Origin: Paraburkholderia edwinii
GTDB lineage: Bacteria; Pseudomonadota; Gammaproteobacteria; Burkholderiales; Burkholderiaceae
Assembly: GCF_019428685.1 (NCBI RefSeq)
Contig: NZ_CP080095.1
Location: forward strand, 4,712,001-4,776,000
DNA length: 64,000 nucleotides
Direction: 5' to 3'
In this document: positions 16,395 to 28,856 of the stretch, one piece after another
How the letters are laid out: the number at the start of each line of letters is the position of its first letter
How positions within the stretch are numbered: the stretch's first letter is position 1
Position numbers and translations under genes: made by a program
The notes under the pieces: generated by a model
The model's database searches: none
Seen by the model: the letters and a program-made list of their open reading frames with translations, nothing else
What the model was told of the DNA's origin: nothing

Positions 16395-16913
16395 TTAATT
16401 GAGCGAGTGAAGGTAAGCCGCCACCGCCCGTGCATCGTGCTCGTTCAGCCGGTAATCGGGCATCGGCGGACGCGCCGTTCCGCCGCTCGGCGTGTGGCCG
16501 GTTTCGAGAAACGTCGCGAGTTGCGCTTCGGTGTAGCCGGCCGGCAGGCCGGCAAGCCTGACCGAGCGGTTGGTAAAGCCCGGCACCGGTGCGTCCGGCG
16601 TGAAATGAAGCTCCGCGCCCTGCAGGTCCTGCGCGGCAATCGACTGCCCGTGCGCGTCCTTCGGCGTATGGCAGTCGGTGCACATGCCGACGCGATGCAC
16701 GATGTAGTTGCCATGTGCAATCAGCGCAGCTTCCGGGTCGACGGGAGGCTTGGCGAAGCCGGCCGCCGGCGCAAGCGCAAGCGGCAGCGCCAGCAGGTAA
16801 AGCGCGTTCATCGCGCGGCGCGCAACGTGTGCCGGGCGCAGGCTGCGCACCACATGCGGGTCGCGCGACGCGCGCCCGACGGGCGAAGCTGATTTCGAAT
16901 GGTTGTCCGTCAT
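16395..16913 (-). CDS. Monohaem c-type cytochrome
   Basis: 172 aa with a long basic N-terminal extension (about 34 residues) before the hydrophobic export segment (MNALYLLALPLALAPAAG), then one cytochrome c domain: CTDCH (Cys78) with a likely axial Met in ARPPMPDY. The HGNYIV-x-VGMCTDCHTP start resembles single domains of alcohol dehydrogenase cytochrome subunits. ATG 16913 is chosen over an upstream in-frame TTG because GGAG lies eight bases before it. An internal Met at residue 35 would give a more usual signal peptide. It stands alone, with no oxidase or dehydrogenase beside it. Confidence 0.82.
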   Translation of the reverse strand: MTDNHSKSASPVGRASRDPHVVRSLRPAHVARRAMNALYLLALPLALAPAAGFAKPPVDPEAALIAHGNYIVHRVGMCTDCHTPKDAHGQSIAAQDLQGAELHFTPDAPVPGFTNRSVRLAGLPAGYTEAQLATFLETGHTPSGGTARPPMPDYRLNEHDARAVAAYLHSLN

Positions 16914-17301
16914 CTCACTGTTCTCCAACGGTTGGGGGACGCCGCGGGAGAGTTGCCCGCGGGCTGGTTTTCGTCGGGGGCGGAACGTCGCCGCCTTGCC
17001 GCAAACAACACCGTTGAAAATCGCTTTATTCCGCGCGCTTAAACGACAAACCGTTAAATCGAAATGCGCGATAAATGCGATTCCGCGCGCTTCGCTTTAC
17101 CGGACGAATGGTCGCGCTCCGGCTTGCGCAAAACACGCGATGCATTTACTGAGCGGCGCGTGCATACTGTCCGTGCCGCAAATCGGCTATAGGCCAGATT
17201 GGTCTTGCAATAGGGCGGCGATTGCCTATTTTTATTTTTGCTTTTCTGTTGTTCCAATTCGTCACGCGGGCCCCCCAATAACTGAGACAAAAGGAGCTGT
17301 C
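16914..17301. other. Divergent intergenic region, promoter for the BON protein
   Basis: 388 bp without a gene. A CCGCGGG-N7-CCCGCGG hairpin sits at 16942-16962 close to the cytochrome start. A possible sigma-70 promoter for the BON gene is TTGCAA at 17205-17210 and TATTTT at 17227-17232 (16-bp spacing), in an AT-rich stretch. Confidence 0.4.
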
Positions 17302-17667
17302 ATGAACGCGATCGATCTGGTGAAGGTGATGGTTGTTGCAGGATGTGTGGCGGTGTCGTCGAGCGCCTGGTCGCAGACGAGCGATTCGACGGCCAATCCG
17401 TCGGCCGCAACAACGACCGATGCGAAAACGATGAAAAAGGCGGACCGCAAGCTCGCTCGCGACGTGCGCCGCGCGATGGCGAAGGCGCAGGGTTTCGATG
17501 TGTCCAACGTGTTCGTGAAGGCCCGCAGCGGCGCGGTGACGCTATCCGGCACGGTGCCGGAAGGCGACCAGATCGCTCAGGCCGGCGAAATCGCGAAGGG
17601 CGTCGCCGGCGTGAAATCGGTGAACAACAAGGTCACGCTCGGCGTGCAGGGCGGCGGCGGCAACTGA
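17302..17667 (+). CDS. Exported BON-domain protein
   Basis: 121 aa. A signal peptide (cleavage near AWS-QTS), a Thr/Ala-rich linker, then one BON domain (residues 55-115: ARDVRRAMAKAQGFDVSNV, GAVTLSGTVPEGDQI, GVKSVNNKV). BON domains of OsmY and related proteins are thought to bind phospholipid or the envelope under stress; the same is inferred here. AAGGAG precedes the ATG at 17302. A strong terminator follows, so the gene is probably monocistronic. Confidence 0.88.
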   Translation: MNAIDLVKVMVVAGCVAVSSSAWSQTSDSTANPSAATTTDAKTMKKADRKLARDVRRAMAKAQGFDVSNVFVKARSGAVTLSGTVPEGDQIAQAGEIAKGVAGVKSVNNKVTLGVQGGGGN

Positions 17668-17720
17668 CCGGCCGCCGGTTTGCCGATGGCGACATCGGCA
17701 TTCGGCTCGGTACATGCCAA

Positions 17721-17750
17721 CAACCCCGCGGCGACGCGGGGTTGTTTTTT
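17721..17750 (+). terminator. Rho-independent terminator after the BON gene
   Basis: Stem CAACCCCGCG / CGCGGGGTTG (10 bp, loop GCGA) followed by six T. It ends the BON transcript. The rest of the 342-bp gap to the next gene (17668-18009) shows no gene; it turns AT-richer before the LysR start. Confidence 0.92.
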
Positions 17751-18009
17751 GCGCGCGCCATGAAGCAGCGCGACGCGATGGCGCTTCGCCTGCGGCATCG
17801 CCATCGTGGGAAAGACTCAACATCGGGTAAATATTACACAAAGCCTTCACAGAAAGATCGTCTACTAAAAAAGATCAGCGGATTCCGGAATAAAGCATGT
17901 GCCAGGGTGTTCTCCGTCCAATAGGGCACCTTACGCGGCTCATTCCAAACACAATAAACCGGGGAATTGCGTTGACCGGACGATCCTTGGCATCCATTCA
18001 GCCAGCACC

Positions 18010-18975
18010 ATGTCCACTAGTTCACCCCGCCTGAACTCCGGCCTTCTGCACGCGATTCGCCTGTTCGTGCGGGTCGTCGACGCGCGCGGTTTTACCGCCG
18101 CCGCCCTGCAGTCCGACCTGACCGCGGCGCAAGTTTCCCGGATGATCGGCGAGCTGGAGCAAAGGCTCGGCACCAAACTGCTGCATCGCAATTCTCGCCA
18201 CGTCTCGCTGACGGGCCCCGGCGAACGCTATCTGATCAAATGCCGGTCGATCCTCGATCTCGTCGACGAAGCCGAAAACGAGGCGCGCGATGCGGCGACC
18301 AAGCCGGCCGGCACGCTCAAGGTGTCGTGCATGTCGAGCTTCGGCCGGCATCATCTGCTGCCGCTGCTGATGGAGTATCTGCAGCGTTATCCCGACGTAA
18401 AGGTTGAATACTCGACCCGTCAGAATGCGCCGGACGTGCTCGCGGAAGGGATCGATTCGAGCGTCTACTTCGCGCAGGAACTGCCGCATTCGACGCTCGT
18501 GGGGCGCAAGGTCGGCGGCGTGCGTGGCATCCTGTGCGCGCGGCCCGACTTTCTGTCGCGTCACGGCACTCCATCGCACCCCGAAGATTTAATGACGTAT
18601 AGCTGCCTGAAGCTTGTCAATATCACGCGTGACTGGCAACTTACCGATGGTGATTCGACGATTACGCTGCCTGTGACGGGTCCATTCAGGGGAGATTCGT
18701 CGGATGCGGTATTGAGCGCGGCGTTGAGCGGGCTCGGCATCGCGCTGCTACCGCCGTGGTCGATCATCGACAGCCTCAAAACCGGCGATCTCGTGCCGGT
18801 GTTGCCGCAATGGCGCACGCCGGAAATTGGCGTCTACTCGCTGATTTCGTCGCGGCGCTATCTGCCCGCGCAAACGCGCGCATGGATCGATCTGATTGCG
18901 GAGAAGTTGCCGGTGGCGCTCGGCCGCGATGAACTGATGGTCTCGCGGTTCGTTGCGACCTCGACCGAAGTTTGA
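18010..18975 (+). CDS. LysR-family transcriptional regulator
   Basis: 321 aa. Winged helix LHAIRLFVRVVDARGFTAAA with SRMIGELEQRLGTKLLHRNS, then an effector domain with the CrgA-type phrases GTLKVSCMSSFGRHHLLPLL and VEYSTRQNAPDVLAEGID. Target genes are not obvious because the upstream neighbour (BON gene) points the same way and the downstream gene is 374 bp off. The start at 18010 fits the family; the open frame upstream does not. Confidence 0.9.
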   Translation: MSTSSPRLNSGLLHAIRLFVRVVDARGFTAAALQSDLTAAQVSRMIGELEQRLGTKLLHRNSRHVSLTGPGERYLIKCRSILDLVDEAENEARDAATKPAGTLKVSCMSSFGRHHLLPLLMEYLQRYPDVKVEYSTRQNAPDVLAEGIDSSVYFAQELPHSTLVGRKVGGVRGILCARPDFLSRHGTPSHPEDLMTYSCLKLVNITRDWQLTDGDSTITLPVTGPFRGDSSDAVLSAALSGLGIALLPPWSIIDSLKTGDLVPVLPQWRTPEIGVYSLISSRRYLPAQTRAWIDLIAEKLPVALGRDELMVSRFVATSTEV

Positions 18976-19349
18976 TCCAGGTCAACGCTACGCCCCCGTC
19001 ACTCACCTTTCGTAACGCGCATATCTGATTTGCGGAATGCGAATAACGCGGCGTGTGGCTTGCACATTCAAGCGCGGCGGCGCGGCAAGCAGGGTCTGCA
19101 AAGTTCGTTACGTGACATGCAACGTTGCCTTTCGCTCATGATGGTGTTGAACTGCTTTCGCAGTCTTTAACATCGGTCACAAGGTCGCGGTGGGCCGTTC
19201 GGCCCACCTCATACAAACTCCTTACTCACACCCGTTGCTTCACGAGGTCCCGTGTATCCGCACGGACCGGATATAGCTTGTGGTCGCGAGGCTCGCCATA
19301 GCTCGAGACATCGCGATGGAGTTCGGGGGCATCCAGGGGGCACTGACGT
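18976..19349. other. Intergenic region with two small hairpins
   Basis: 374 bp without a gene. Two short perfect stems are seen: ACTGC-TTTC-GCAGT (19151-19164) followed by CTTT, and GGTGGGCC-GTTC-GGCCCACC (19189-19208). They could end the LysR transcript, although no long T run follows, or belong to a leader of the sigma-like gene. Confidence 0.4.
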
Positions 19350-19880
19350 ATGATCAACCAGGACAGTATCGCCGGTATCGAGGCGCTGCCGCGCATCTGG
19401 GCATTCGCGCTGCGCCTCACCGAACAGGAACGGGACGCCGAGCGGCTCGTCGTGCAGGCATGCCGGCGCTTCTCGGCCGGAGAACTGAGCCGTGGCGCAT
19501 CGCGCTGTCTGCGTCCGCTGCACCGGTTCTTTTCGATTATGGCGACGCTTTGGCTCGAAGAAGGTTACGCGCAGCGTCATGCGCAACTGCGGCCGCTCGG
19601 CGCCGATTGCGCGTGCGGCCCGGGCACCTCGGGCGGCCGGGCGGCGACTGAATGCATTCACTGCCTGTTGCGGCACGCGGTCGCTTCACTTCCCGATTCG
19701 CAGCGCGTACCGATGCTGCTCGTGCTCGTCGAAGGCTTGAGCTATGCGGAAGCGGGTGACGTGCTCTCGATGTCGAAGAACGAGGTTGCTGAAATCGTCG
19801 CGCAAGGTAGAGCCAAGGTCGCGGGCATGCTCGGCAAGCATCGGCAGCATAGCGCCGCCTGGCAATCCGAATTGTGCTGA
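19350..19880 (+). CDS. Sigma factor-like protein with CxC...CxxC linker
   Basis: 176 aa. Residues 10-40 (LPRIWAFALRLTEQERDAERLV) resemble a degenerate sigma region 2 and residues 110-165 (LPDSQRVPMLLVLVEGLSYAEAGDVL, shown in part by LSYAEAGDVLSMSKNEV) are a sigma-70 region 4 helix-turn-helix of the ECF type. Between them is an unusual segment with Cys87, Cys89, Cys102 and Cys105 (CxC-x12-CxxC), which could bind zinc or an iron-sulfur cluster. No anti-sigma gene is next to it. AGGGGG lies nine bases before the ATG. Whether it is a working sigma factor is open, since core region 2 residues are hard to recognise. Confidence 0.7.
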   Translation: MINQDSIAGIEALPRIWAFALRLTEQERDAERLVVQACRRFSAGELSRGASRCLRPLHRFFSIMATLWLEEGYAQRHAQLRPLGADCACGPGTSGGRAATECIHCLLRHAVASLPDSQRVPMLLVLVEGLSYAEAGDVLSMSKNEVAEIVAQGRAKVAGMLGKHRQHSAAWQSELC

Positions 19881-19965
19881 TGGACCATCGCTAGCGCGAT
19901 CTGGCTGGGGCGAACGGTTCGGCGAAAGCGTTCAGGGGCTTCGCAGCCGACCACGGAATCAAGCA

Positions 19966-20002
19966 AAAGGCCGGAACCTTTGGTGTAAAGGTTCCGGCCT
20001 TT
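19966..20002. terminator. Bidirectional terminator between the sigma-like gene and ssb
   Basis: Perfect 15-bp stem AAAGGCCGGAACCTT / AAGGTTCCGGCCTTT with loop TGGTGTA. T-rich flanks on both strands suit termination of the two convergent genes. Confidence 0.92.
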
Positions 20003-20086
20003 GTTGTTCCGGACGTCGTTTTCTTTGCCGCTGCGTGTGCAACCGATAGCGGCAGTCAGAACGCCGCTCGCGCGGCGCACCCTGGA

Positions 20087-20620
20087 TCAGAACGGAATAT
20101 CGTCATCCATCTCATCGAAGCCGCCGCCGGCCGGCGCGCTCGGCCGGCTCGCAGCGCCACCGCCGCCACCGCTGCGTGCCGCACCACCACCACCGCCGCC
20201 ACCGCCCGCCGCGCGGCCACCGCCGCTGCTACGTTCAGCCGGTTCGCGGCTATAGCCGCCGTCGTCGCCGCCACCGCCCGAGCCGCCGCGGCCGCCGAGC
20301 ATCTGCATCTGGTCCGCGACGATTTCCGTCGAATAACGATCGGTGCCGTCCTGTGCCTGCCACTTACGCGTACGAATGCGCCCTTCGATATAAACCGACG
20401 AGCCTTTCTTCAGATATTCGTTCACGATTTCCGCGAGCCGGCCGAAGAACGAGACGCGATGCCACTCGGTCATTTCCTTCATTTCGCCGGACGCCTTGTC
20501 CTTATAGCGGTCGGTCGTGGCAAGGCGAATGTTCGCCACTGCGTCGCCGCTCGGAAGGTAACGGACTTCCGGATCGGCGCCGAGATTGCCGACGAGAATG
20601 ACCTTGTTCACGGATGCCAT
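20087..20620 (-). CDS. ssb: Single-stranded DNA-binding protein
   Basis: 177 aa. N-terminal OB-fold ([19 protein letters not shown] through [14 protein letters not shown], about residues 1-110), a glycine/serine/arginine-rich linker and the acidic tip MDDDIPF that docks replication and repair proteins. Length and layout are standard. The purine-rich stretch TGGAGAAA lies just before the ATG. It lies behind an MFS gene that is itself divergent from uvrA, the usual Burkholderiaceae order. Confidence 0.98.
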   Translation of the reverse strand: MASVNKVILVGNLGADPEVRYLPSGDAVANIRLATTDRYKDKASGEMKEMTEWHRVSFFGRLAEIVNEYLKKGSSVYIEGRIRTRKWQAQDGTDRYSTEIVADQMQMLGGRGGSGGGGDDGGYSREPAERSSGGGRAAGGGGGGGGAARSGGGGGAASRPSAPAGGGFDEMDDDIPF

Positions 20621-20711
20621 AAATTTCTCCAGTGTCGACGGGCGGTTAGCGCTTTAGCGCCGGGTCCCGTCCCATGCCAAGTATTAATTCGGTTGCTCGC
20701 GGGCGGCGCTG

Positions 20712-21899
20712 TCAAGCCTTGCGCGGAGGCTGTTTCATATTTGCGGCGATTATAAGCCAGCACAAAACAAGCCCCGAGCAGGTGTAAAACACCGCGCTCG
20801 ATCCGTCGATTTTCAATAGCCATCCGCCGACCACGCCGCCCAGCGCAAGCCCGATGGACTGCGTTGTGTTATAGACGCCGACCGCTGCGCCCTTGCGCGT
20901 GCCGGGCGCAAGCTTCGAGACCAGCGAAGGCTGCGACGCTTCGAGAATGTTGAAGCCGAGAAAATAGACGAACAGAATCGCCGCCACGATCGCTATGGTA
21001 TGCGGAGCGGCGCCCAGTAGTAACTGGCCGATCAGGATAAGGAAAATGGCGCTGACGAGCACCACTTTCATCTTGCCGCGTTTCTCGGCCGCGATAATCG
21101 CGGGCACCATCATGATGAAAGACAGTGCCATGACCGGCAGGTAGATCATCCAGTGCGAGTGGACCGGCAGCCCGTCCGCTTCGAGAATGCGCGGCACGAC
21201 GAGAAAGAGCGCGGTCTGCGTTGCGTGCAGCACGAGCACGCCGAAATTGAGCCGCAGCAGTTCGACGTTGTGCAGCACTTCCCTGAACGGCGCACGCACG
21301 TGCACGGGCTTCGGCGCATCGGGCACGACCCACAGCACAACACCGACCGCGAGCACCGAGAACACGCCGACCAGTGCAAAGAGCCCGCTCATGCCGACCC
21401 ACTGGAACACGATCGGTGCACCGACGATCGCCACAGCGAACGAAATGCCGATGCTGCCGCCGACCATCGCCATGGCTTTCGTGCGATGTTCTTCGGACGT
21501 CAGATCCGCAATAAACGCGATCACCGCCGACGACACGGCGCCCATCCCCTGAATCACGCGGCCAACGATGATCCACGTCATATCATGCGCGAGCGCGGCC
21601 ACGAAGCTGCCGAGCGCGAAGATCAGCAGGCCCGTCGCGATAACCGGTTTGCGGCCGATCTTGTCCGATACCCAGCCGTAGAAGATATACAGAAGCGACT
21701 GCGTGACGCCGTAAGCACCGAGCGCGACGCCGACGAGGAACACGTTGTCGCCGCCGGGAATCGTTCTGGCGTAGATCGAGAACACCGGCATGATCATGAA
21801 AAGACCGAGCATGCGAAGCGCGAAGATCGACGCAAGCGCCACGGTCGCGCGCAATTCAGATGCGCTCATGCGAGTGGAAGTGGCAGACGGATTGGACAT
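20712..21899 (-). CDS. Major facilitator superfamily transporter (YajR-like)
   Basis: 395 aa with twelve predicted helices. Loop 2-3 motif GWVSDKIGRKPVI and helix-5 motif GGSIGISFAVAIVGAP mark it as a drug/proton-type MFS carrier; the sequence resembles YajR without its C-terminal extra domain. Substrate unknown. It lies between uvrA (divergent) and ssb (same strand, 91 bp downstream), so it may share a transcript with ssb. Confidence 0.88.
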   Translation of the reverse strand: MSNPSATSTRMSASELRATVALASIFALRMLGLFMIMPVFSIYARTIPGGDNVFLVGVALGAYGVTQSLLYIFYGWVSDKIGRKPVIATGLLIFALGSFVAALAHDMTWIIVGRVIQGMGAVSSAVIAFIADLTSEEHRTKAMAMVGGSIGISFAVAIVGAPIVFQWVGMSGLFALVGVFSVLAVGVVLWVVPDAPKPVHVRAPFREVLHNVELLRLNFGVLVLHATQTALFLVVPRILEADGLPVHSHWMIYLPVMALSFIMMVPAIIAAEKRGKMKVVLVSAIFLILIGQLLLGAAPHTIAIVAAILFVYFLGFNILEASQPSLVSKLAPGTRKGAAVGVYNTTQSIGLALGGVVGGWLLKIDGSSAVFYTCSGLVLCWLIIAANMKQPPRKA

Positions 21900-22029
21900 C
21901 GATGGAGATTTTCTGATGAACGTGCGGATGCGGGCTCAGCCCCGGCTCGCGTCTTGTAACGCACCGCGCCCGCTTTTTGCTGTATTCGCGGTGACGCGCA
22001 GTGTGGTGCACCGCATCTTGCCATACCGC

Positions 22030-22119
22030 CCCGCTACACGACCTGTTGCACGACACGGTACATAGCCCGCTGCATAGCCCGCTACACAACCTGCTACACC
22101 GTTGCTTGCTACACCGTTG
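22030..22119. repeat. Degenerate 12-15-bp direct repeats in the uvrA/MFS control region
   Basis: CCGCTACACGACCTG (22030) recurs as CCGCTACACAACCTG (22079); CATAGCCCGCT occurs at 22061 and 22073; GCTACACCGTTG occurs at 22093 and 22108. The block fills much of the 327-bp divergent region (21900-22226), which has no gene. No LexA-type CTGT-N8-ACAG site is visible. Confidence 0.7.
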
Positions 22120-22226
22120 ATTACCCGAGCTTGTTCAGGCTTTCGGGCACGATCAGGTCGCCATAACGGCGGTCTGGAAAAGTCGTTATAGTAGCAGGTT
22201 TAGTTTCCCTTCTTCCCGCAGGATTC

Positions 22227-25184
<2,958 letters not shown>

Positions 25185-25225
25185 CCCGAACGCGCATAAC
25201 CCGAGGTTGGAGACTGGACAACGCC

Positions 25226-26311
25226 ATGGCCAAGCGTAACGAGGCGACCGACGAAAAGCCGGTGCAGGATCTGCGCCCTCGCCCGGTCAGGCTGACGAGC
25301 GATATGAGCCTGCCGAAGCTGTCGGCGGTGGAAATCGGCAGCTATATCGTCGCGCTGCTGGCGATGTGGGCCGTGCTCGAATTGAAGCTGCTCGGCGCGC
25401 TGCTCGCCGGCATGCTGGTGTTCCAGCTCGTGCATACGATCGCGCCGCGCATCGAGCGGCATATGTCGAGCCAGTGGGCGCGGTGGCTTTCGGTCGTGTG
25501 GCTGTCCATCATCATTGTCGGCGTGCTGACCGGCTTCACGATCGGCATCATCGAGCACTTCGAGCACGATGTGCCAAGCGTGCAGAAGCTGATGACTCAG
25601 GCGATGCAACTGATCGACCAGGCACGCGACCGTGTGCCGCAGTTCATCGCGGACAACCTGCCCGTCGATACCGACCAGATGAAGGAACGCGCCGCGTCGA
25701 TGATGCACACGCACGCCGGCATGCTGCAGCAAAGCGGCAAGATGGTCGCGCGCGGCTTCACGCATGTGCTGATCGGCATGATCATCGGCGCGATCATCGC
25801 GGTCGGCGCGCAAAAGCACGTGCAGCGGCTGCCGCTTTCCACTGCGTTTATCCAGCGGATGTCGCGCTTTTCGGACGCGTTCCGGCGCATCGTGTTCGCG
25901 CAGGTGAAGATCTCCGCCATCAATACCGTGTTCACCGGTATTTTCCTGCTGCTGTTGCTGCCGCTGTTTCACGCGCCGCTGCCGCTCGCAAAAACGCTGG
26001 TGATCGTCACGTTTATCGTCGGGCTGCTGCCGGTGATCGGCAATCTGATCTCGAACACGCTAATCGTTGCGGTTGCGCTGTCGGTCAGTTTCCCGGCGGC
26101 GGTCACGGCGCTCGTGTTTCTGATCGTGATCCACAAGCTCGAGTATTTCCTCAATGCGCGCATCGTCGGCGGACAGATCGAGGCGCGCGCGTGGGAACTG
26201 CTGATCGCGATGCTCGTGATGGAAGCGGGCTTCGGCATTCCCGGCGTGATCGCGGCGCCGATTTTCTACGCGTATATCAAGCGCGAGCTGATTTATTTGC
26301 GGCTGGTTTAG
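25226..26311 (+). CDS. AI-2E family transporter (PerM/TqsA-like)
   Basis: 361 aa. Two N-terminal helices, a soluble helical segment (about residues 105-185), then further helices, ending in the family phrase IVGGQIEARAWELLIAMLVM and GVIAAPIFYAYIKREL. This is an inner-membrane permease family that includes the AI-2 exporter TqsA and sodium/proton antiporters, so the substrate cannot be assigned. It lies 42 bp after uvrA on the same strand, likely co-transcribed. A small GCGC-AAA-GCGC hairpin covers its stop codon. Confidence 0.88.
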   Translation: MAKRNEATDEKPVQDLRPRPVRLTSDMSLPKLSAVEIGSYIVALLAMWAVLELKLLGALLAGMLVFQLVHTIAPRIERHMSSQWARWLSVVWLSIIIVGVLTGFTIGIIEHFEHDVPSVQKLMTQAMQLIDQARDRVPQFIADNLPVDTDQMKERAASMMHTHAGMLQQSGKMVARGFTHVLIGMIIGAIIAVGAQKHVQRLPLSTAFIQRMSRFSDAFRRIVFAQVKISAINTVFTGIFLLLLLPLFHAPLPLAKTLVIVTFIVGLLPVIGNLISNTLIVAVALSVSFPAAVTALVFLIVIHKLEYFLNARIVGGQIEARAWELLIAMLVMEAGFGIPGVIAAPIFYAYIKRELIYLRLV

Positions 26312-26401
26312 CGCAAAGCGCAAACTCAGCCGCCACGCCGCTTGCGGGTTCATGGCGGCCCACCACGCGAGACGCCCGACCGCGGCCTGCCGGCAAGCCG
26401 A

Positions 26402-28606
26402 TCAGAAGTCGAAGCGCGCGTTCAGCGACAACGTGCGCGGATCGCCCGGTCCGACATAGTCGGCGTACTGGAACATCCAGTAGCGCCGGTTAAACAGGTT
26501 GTCGACGGCGGCGCGCAGCGTCACATCGTGCCCCGCGATGCGCGTCGCGTAGCTCGCGCCCGCATTCACAAGCAGATAGCCGCCGGTTTCAAGGCCGCCT
26601 GCCGGCCGCACTTCGGTGTTGCCCGTGTACTTCGCATCGACGCCGAGACGCAGCCCCGGCACGCCCGGCACCGCATAACTGACGTAGCCGGCACCGACGA
26701 ATTTCGGCGCGCCCGCGACGCGGTTGCCAACGTTCGCGGCTCCACGTTCGTATTTGGTGTCGATCCACATCAGATCGCCGCCGACGGTCCAGCTCTTTCC
26801 GAGGCGCACATCGGCGCCCGCTTCGACGCCCTGGAAAATCTGCTCGCCGTCCTGCACGAACACGTTCGCGCCGTTCGGATATTCGGCGCCGCGCTCGATC
26901 CGGAACAGCGCGGCGGTCGCACTCCAGCGCTCATGCTCGCTCTTTACGCCGACCTCGTACTGCTTGCTGCGGATCGGCGGCAGCAACGTGCCGCCGTTCG
27001 CGTAAGTCGGGCCGACGATCGAACCCGGCTCCAGCGATTGAACGTAGCTCGTATAAAGCGTTGTCGTGGGCGCGAGCTTGAACATCAACGCGACGGTCGG
27101 CGTCAGCACGCCGTTCTCGCCGTAGCTCGATGTGACCGCGCCGCCGAATGCGTAGCCGTTCTGCTCGTAGTTCGTGTAGCGCACACCGCCGAGCACCGAC
27201 CAGCGTTCGGTCAGCTGGATCGTGTCGCTCGCGAACAGCGCCTTTTGCGTGATGTCGGCGCTCGGATAGGTCGTGAGGCCCTCCGGGCTGTAGAACACAT
27301 TCGTGTTCGGCTGATACAGGTTGCCGGTGCCGATCTGGTCGTAGAAGCTCGTCACCTCATAGTCGTTGATCTGCTTCTGGTACGCCGCGCCGAACACCAG
27401 CTGATGGCCGAACGGCCCCGTCTTCACGTTCCCTTCGACCATCGCCTGCCACGACGTCAGCCGGTGCCCTTCCTTGCCGGCGAAGCGGAAGTCGTTGTAG
27501 TCGCCGAGATAGTTCTGCAGGAAGAACGTGCCCTCGTTGCGGTCGCGATAGCTTTTGCTGAAGCCGTAGGTAAAGCTCGCGGTCCAGTCGGGCGTCAGGT
27601 TGTAGCGCAGGCCGGCCGTGTACCACTGCAGGTTCGTGTTCAGATGCTGGTCCGGGCCCGACAGATTGTCGCTGCCGCCGCTCACCGGCGACGGCAGGTT
27701 GAGGCCAGGATACTGCGCCGTGTAGATCGCGCTCGTGATGCCGGTCGCGTGCCGCTCCTGCCATAGCAGGCCGAAGGTTGCGGTCAGGTCGCGCGTGATG
27801 CGCGCGTCGAATGCGAGCGACACCGCGTCGCGCCGGATGTTTCCATCGTTGAAGGTCTGCCCTTCCTCGTGCGTCGCGTTGAGCCGGTAGCCGAACATCG
27901 CGTTCGGACCGACGCGGCCGCCGAGATCGACGTGCTCGCTCCACACGCCGTCGGTCCGATAGCCGACGTCGACGCTGCCGAGAAACGTCGCCGAGCGCGG
28001 CGGCTTCTTCGTCACGTAATTGACGATGCCGCCCGGTGCGCCGAAGCCGTACATGAAGCCCGACAAGCCCTTGAGCAACTGCACGCTCTCGAGCTGCTCG
28101 TACGGCATCGTGACGCCGTATGCGTTGAACGGCAGGCCGTCGATCTTGAACGCGTTCTGCCAGTCGAGCTGCATGCCGCGCACCGTCACGTAGCTCGCCC
28201 ACGCGTTATACGGATTGCTGTTGTCCGATACCGACGCGTCGCGCATGAACACGTCGCCGAGCTTCGCCGGCTGCATTTCCTGCAACTGCTCGTCGGTGAC
28301 GATCGTCGTCGAGAACGGCGTATCGAGTTGCGAGCGGGTGCCGAGCGCGCCGCTGCTGACGTCTTCGTTCAAATGCAGCGGCGTGTCCTGCGATGCGGTG
28401 ATGCGCACCGCGGGCAGCGCTTTTTCTGCGGCGTTCTGCGGCGCGTCGGCGGCCGGAGCCTGCTGCTGCGCAAAGGTAACCGGCGCCGCCATGGTGGCCA
28501 TTGCCGCCACCATCCAAACCGCCAGATGGATCGGCTTCACAGAAAGCGGTAAGTGGAATGCGTTGCTGGATAGATGTGGTCGTGCGTCGCGTGCGGCGTC
28601 GTGCAT
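26402..28606 (-). CDS. TonB-dependent siderophore receptor
   Basis: 734 aa. Signal peptide ending near TFA-QQQ, a probable TonB box in ALPAVRITAS, a plug domain (about residues 75-215, with VTVRGMQLDWQNAFKIDGLP and KGLSGFMYGFGAPGGIVNYV) and a 22-strand barrel ending in LSLNARFDF. It imports a ferric siderophore across the outer membrane. There is no STN signalling domain, so it is not a transducing receptor. A Fur-like site (28642-28660) is 36 bp upstream of the start, and a PepSY membrane protein is divergent from it, forming an iron-uptake pair. The ligand is unknown. Confidence 0.93.
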   Translation of the reverse strand: MHDAARDARPHLSSNAFHLPLSVKPIHLAVWMVAAMATMAAPVTFAQQQAPAADAPQNAAEKALPAVRITASQDTPLHLNEDVSSGALGTRSQLDTPFSTTIVTDEQLQEMQPAKLGDVFMRDASVSDNSNPYNAWASYVTVRGMQLDWQNAFKIDGLPFNAYGVTMPYEQLESVQLLKGLSGFMYGFGAPGGIVNYVTKKPPRSATFLGSVDVGYRTDGVWSEHVDLGGRVGPNAMFGYRLNATHEEGQTFNDGNIRRDAVSLAFDARITRDLTATFGLLWQERHATGITSAIYTAQYPGLNLPSPVSGGSDNLSGPDQHLNTNLQWYTAGLRYNLTPDWTASFTYGFSKSYRDRNEGTFFLQNYLGDYNDFRFAGKEGHRLTSWQAMVEGNVKTGPFGHQLVFGAAYQKQINDYEVTSFYDQIGTGNLYQPNTNVFYSPEGLTTYPSADITQKALFASDTIQLTERWSVLGGVRYTNYEQNGYAFGGAVTSSYGENGVLTPTVALMFKLAPTTTLYTSYVQSLEPGSIVGPTYANGGTLLPPIRSKQYEVGVKSEHERWSATAALFRIERGAEYPNGANVFVQDGEQIFQGVEAGADVRLGKSWTVGGDLMWIDTKYERGAANVGNRVAGAPKFVGAGYVSYAVPGVPGLRLGVDAKYTGNTEVRPAGGLETGGYLLVNAGASYATRIAGHDVTLRAAVDNLFNRRYWMFQYADYVGPGDPRTLSLNARFDF

Positions 28607-28641
28607 TGTCGTCTGAACCCTCGTCGCGTCGATACGCTTAG

Positions 28642-28660
28642 TGCGAATCGTTCTTATTTA
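28642..28660 (-). promoter_or_regulatory. Fur box for the siderophore receptor
   Basis: TGCGAATCGTTCTTATTTA, 17 of 19 bases identical to the site at 28857 and fitting the degenerate GAATNNTTCTTAT type of Fur site. It is 36 bp before the receptor start, consistent with repression under iron-replete conditions. Confidence 0.65.
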
Positions 28661-28856
28661 CAAGAGACGCGATGATGCCAAATGCGGTTTGTTATTTGTA
28701 AGAAACATGCATGCGGCATTTTGTCGCACTCTGCTGAAATCCAAGCGCAGCAAGGCTATCCAGCAGTCACGCATGTCATTTTCGTTACGCCACGCTTTCA
28801 TCTCTAACGCAACGCGCGGCCGTTCCCCTTGCAGCGTCCGCCTACAATCCTTAAGA

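Noticed and set aside
19900..22226. SOS boxes for ssb and uvrA
   Set aside because: I could not find CTGT-N8-ACAG-like sites in either upstream region.
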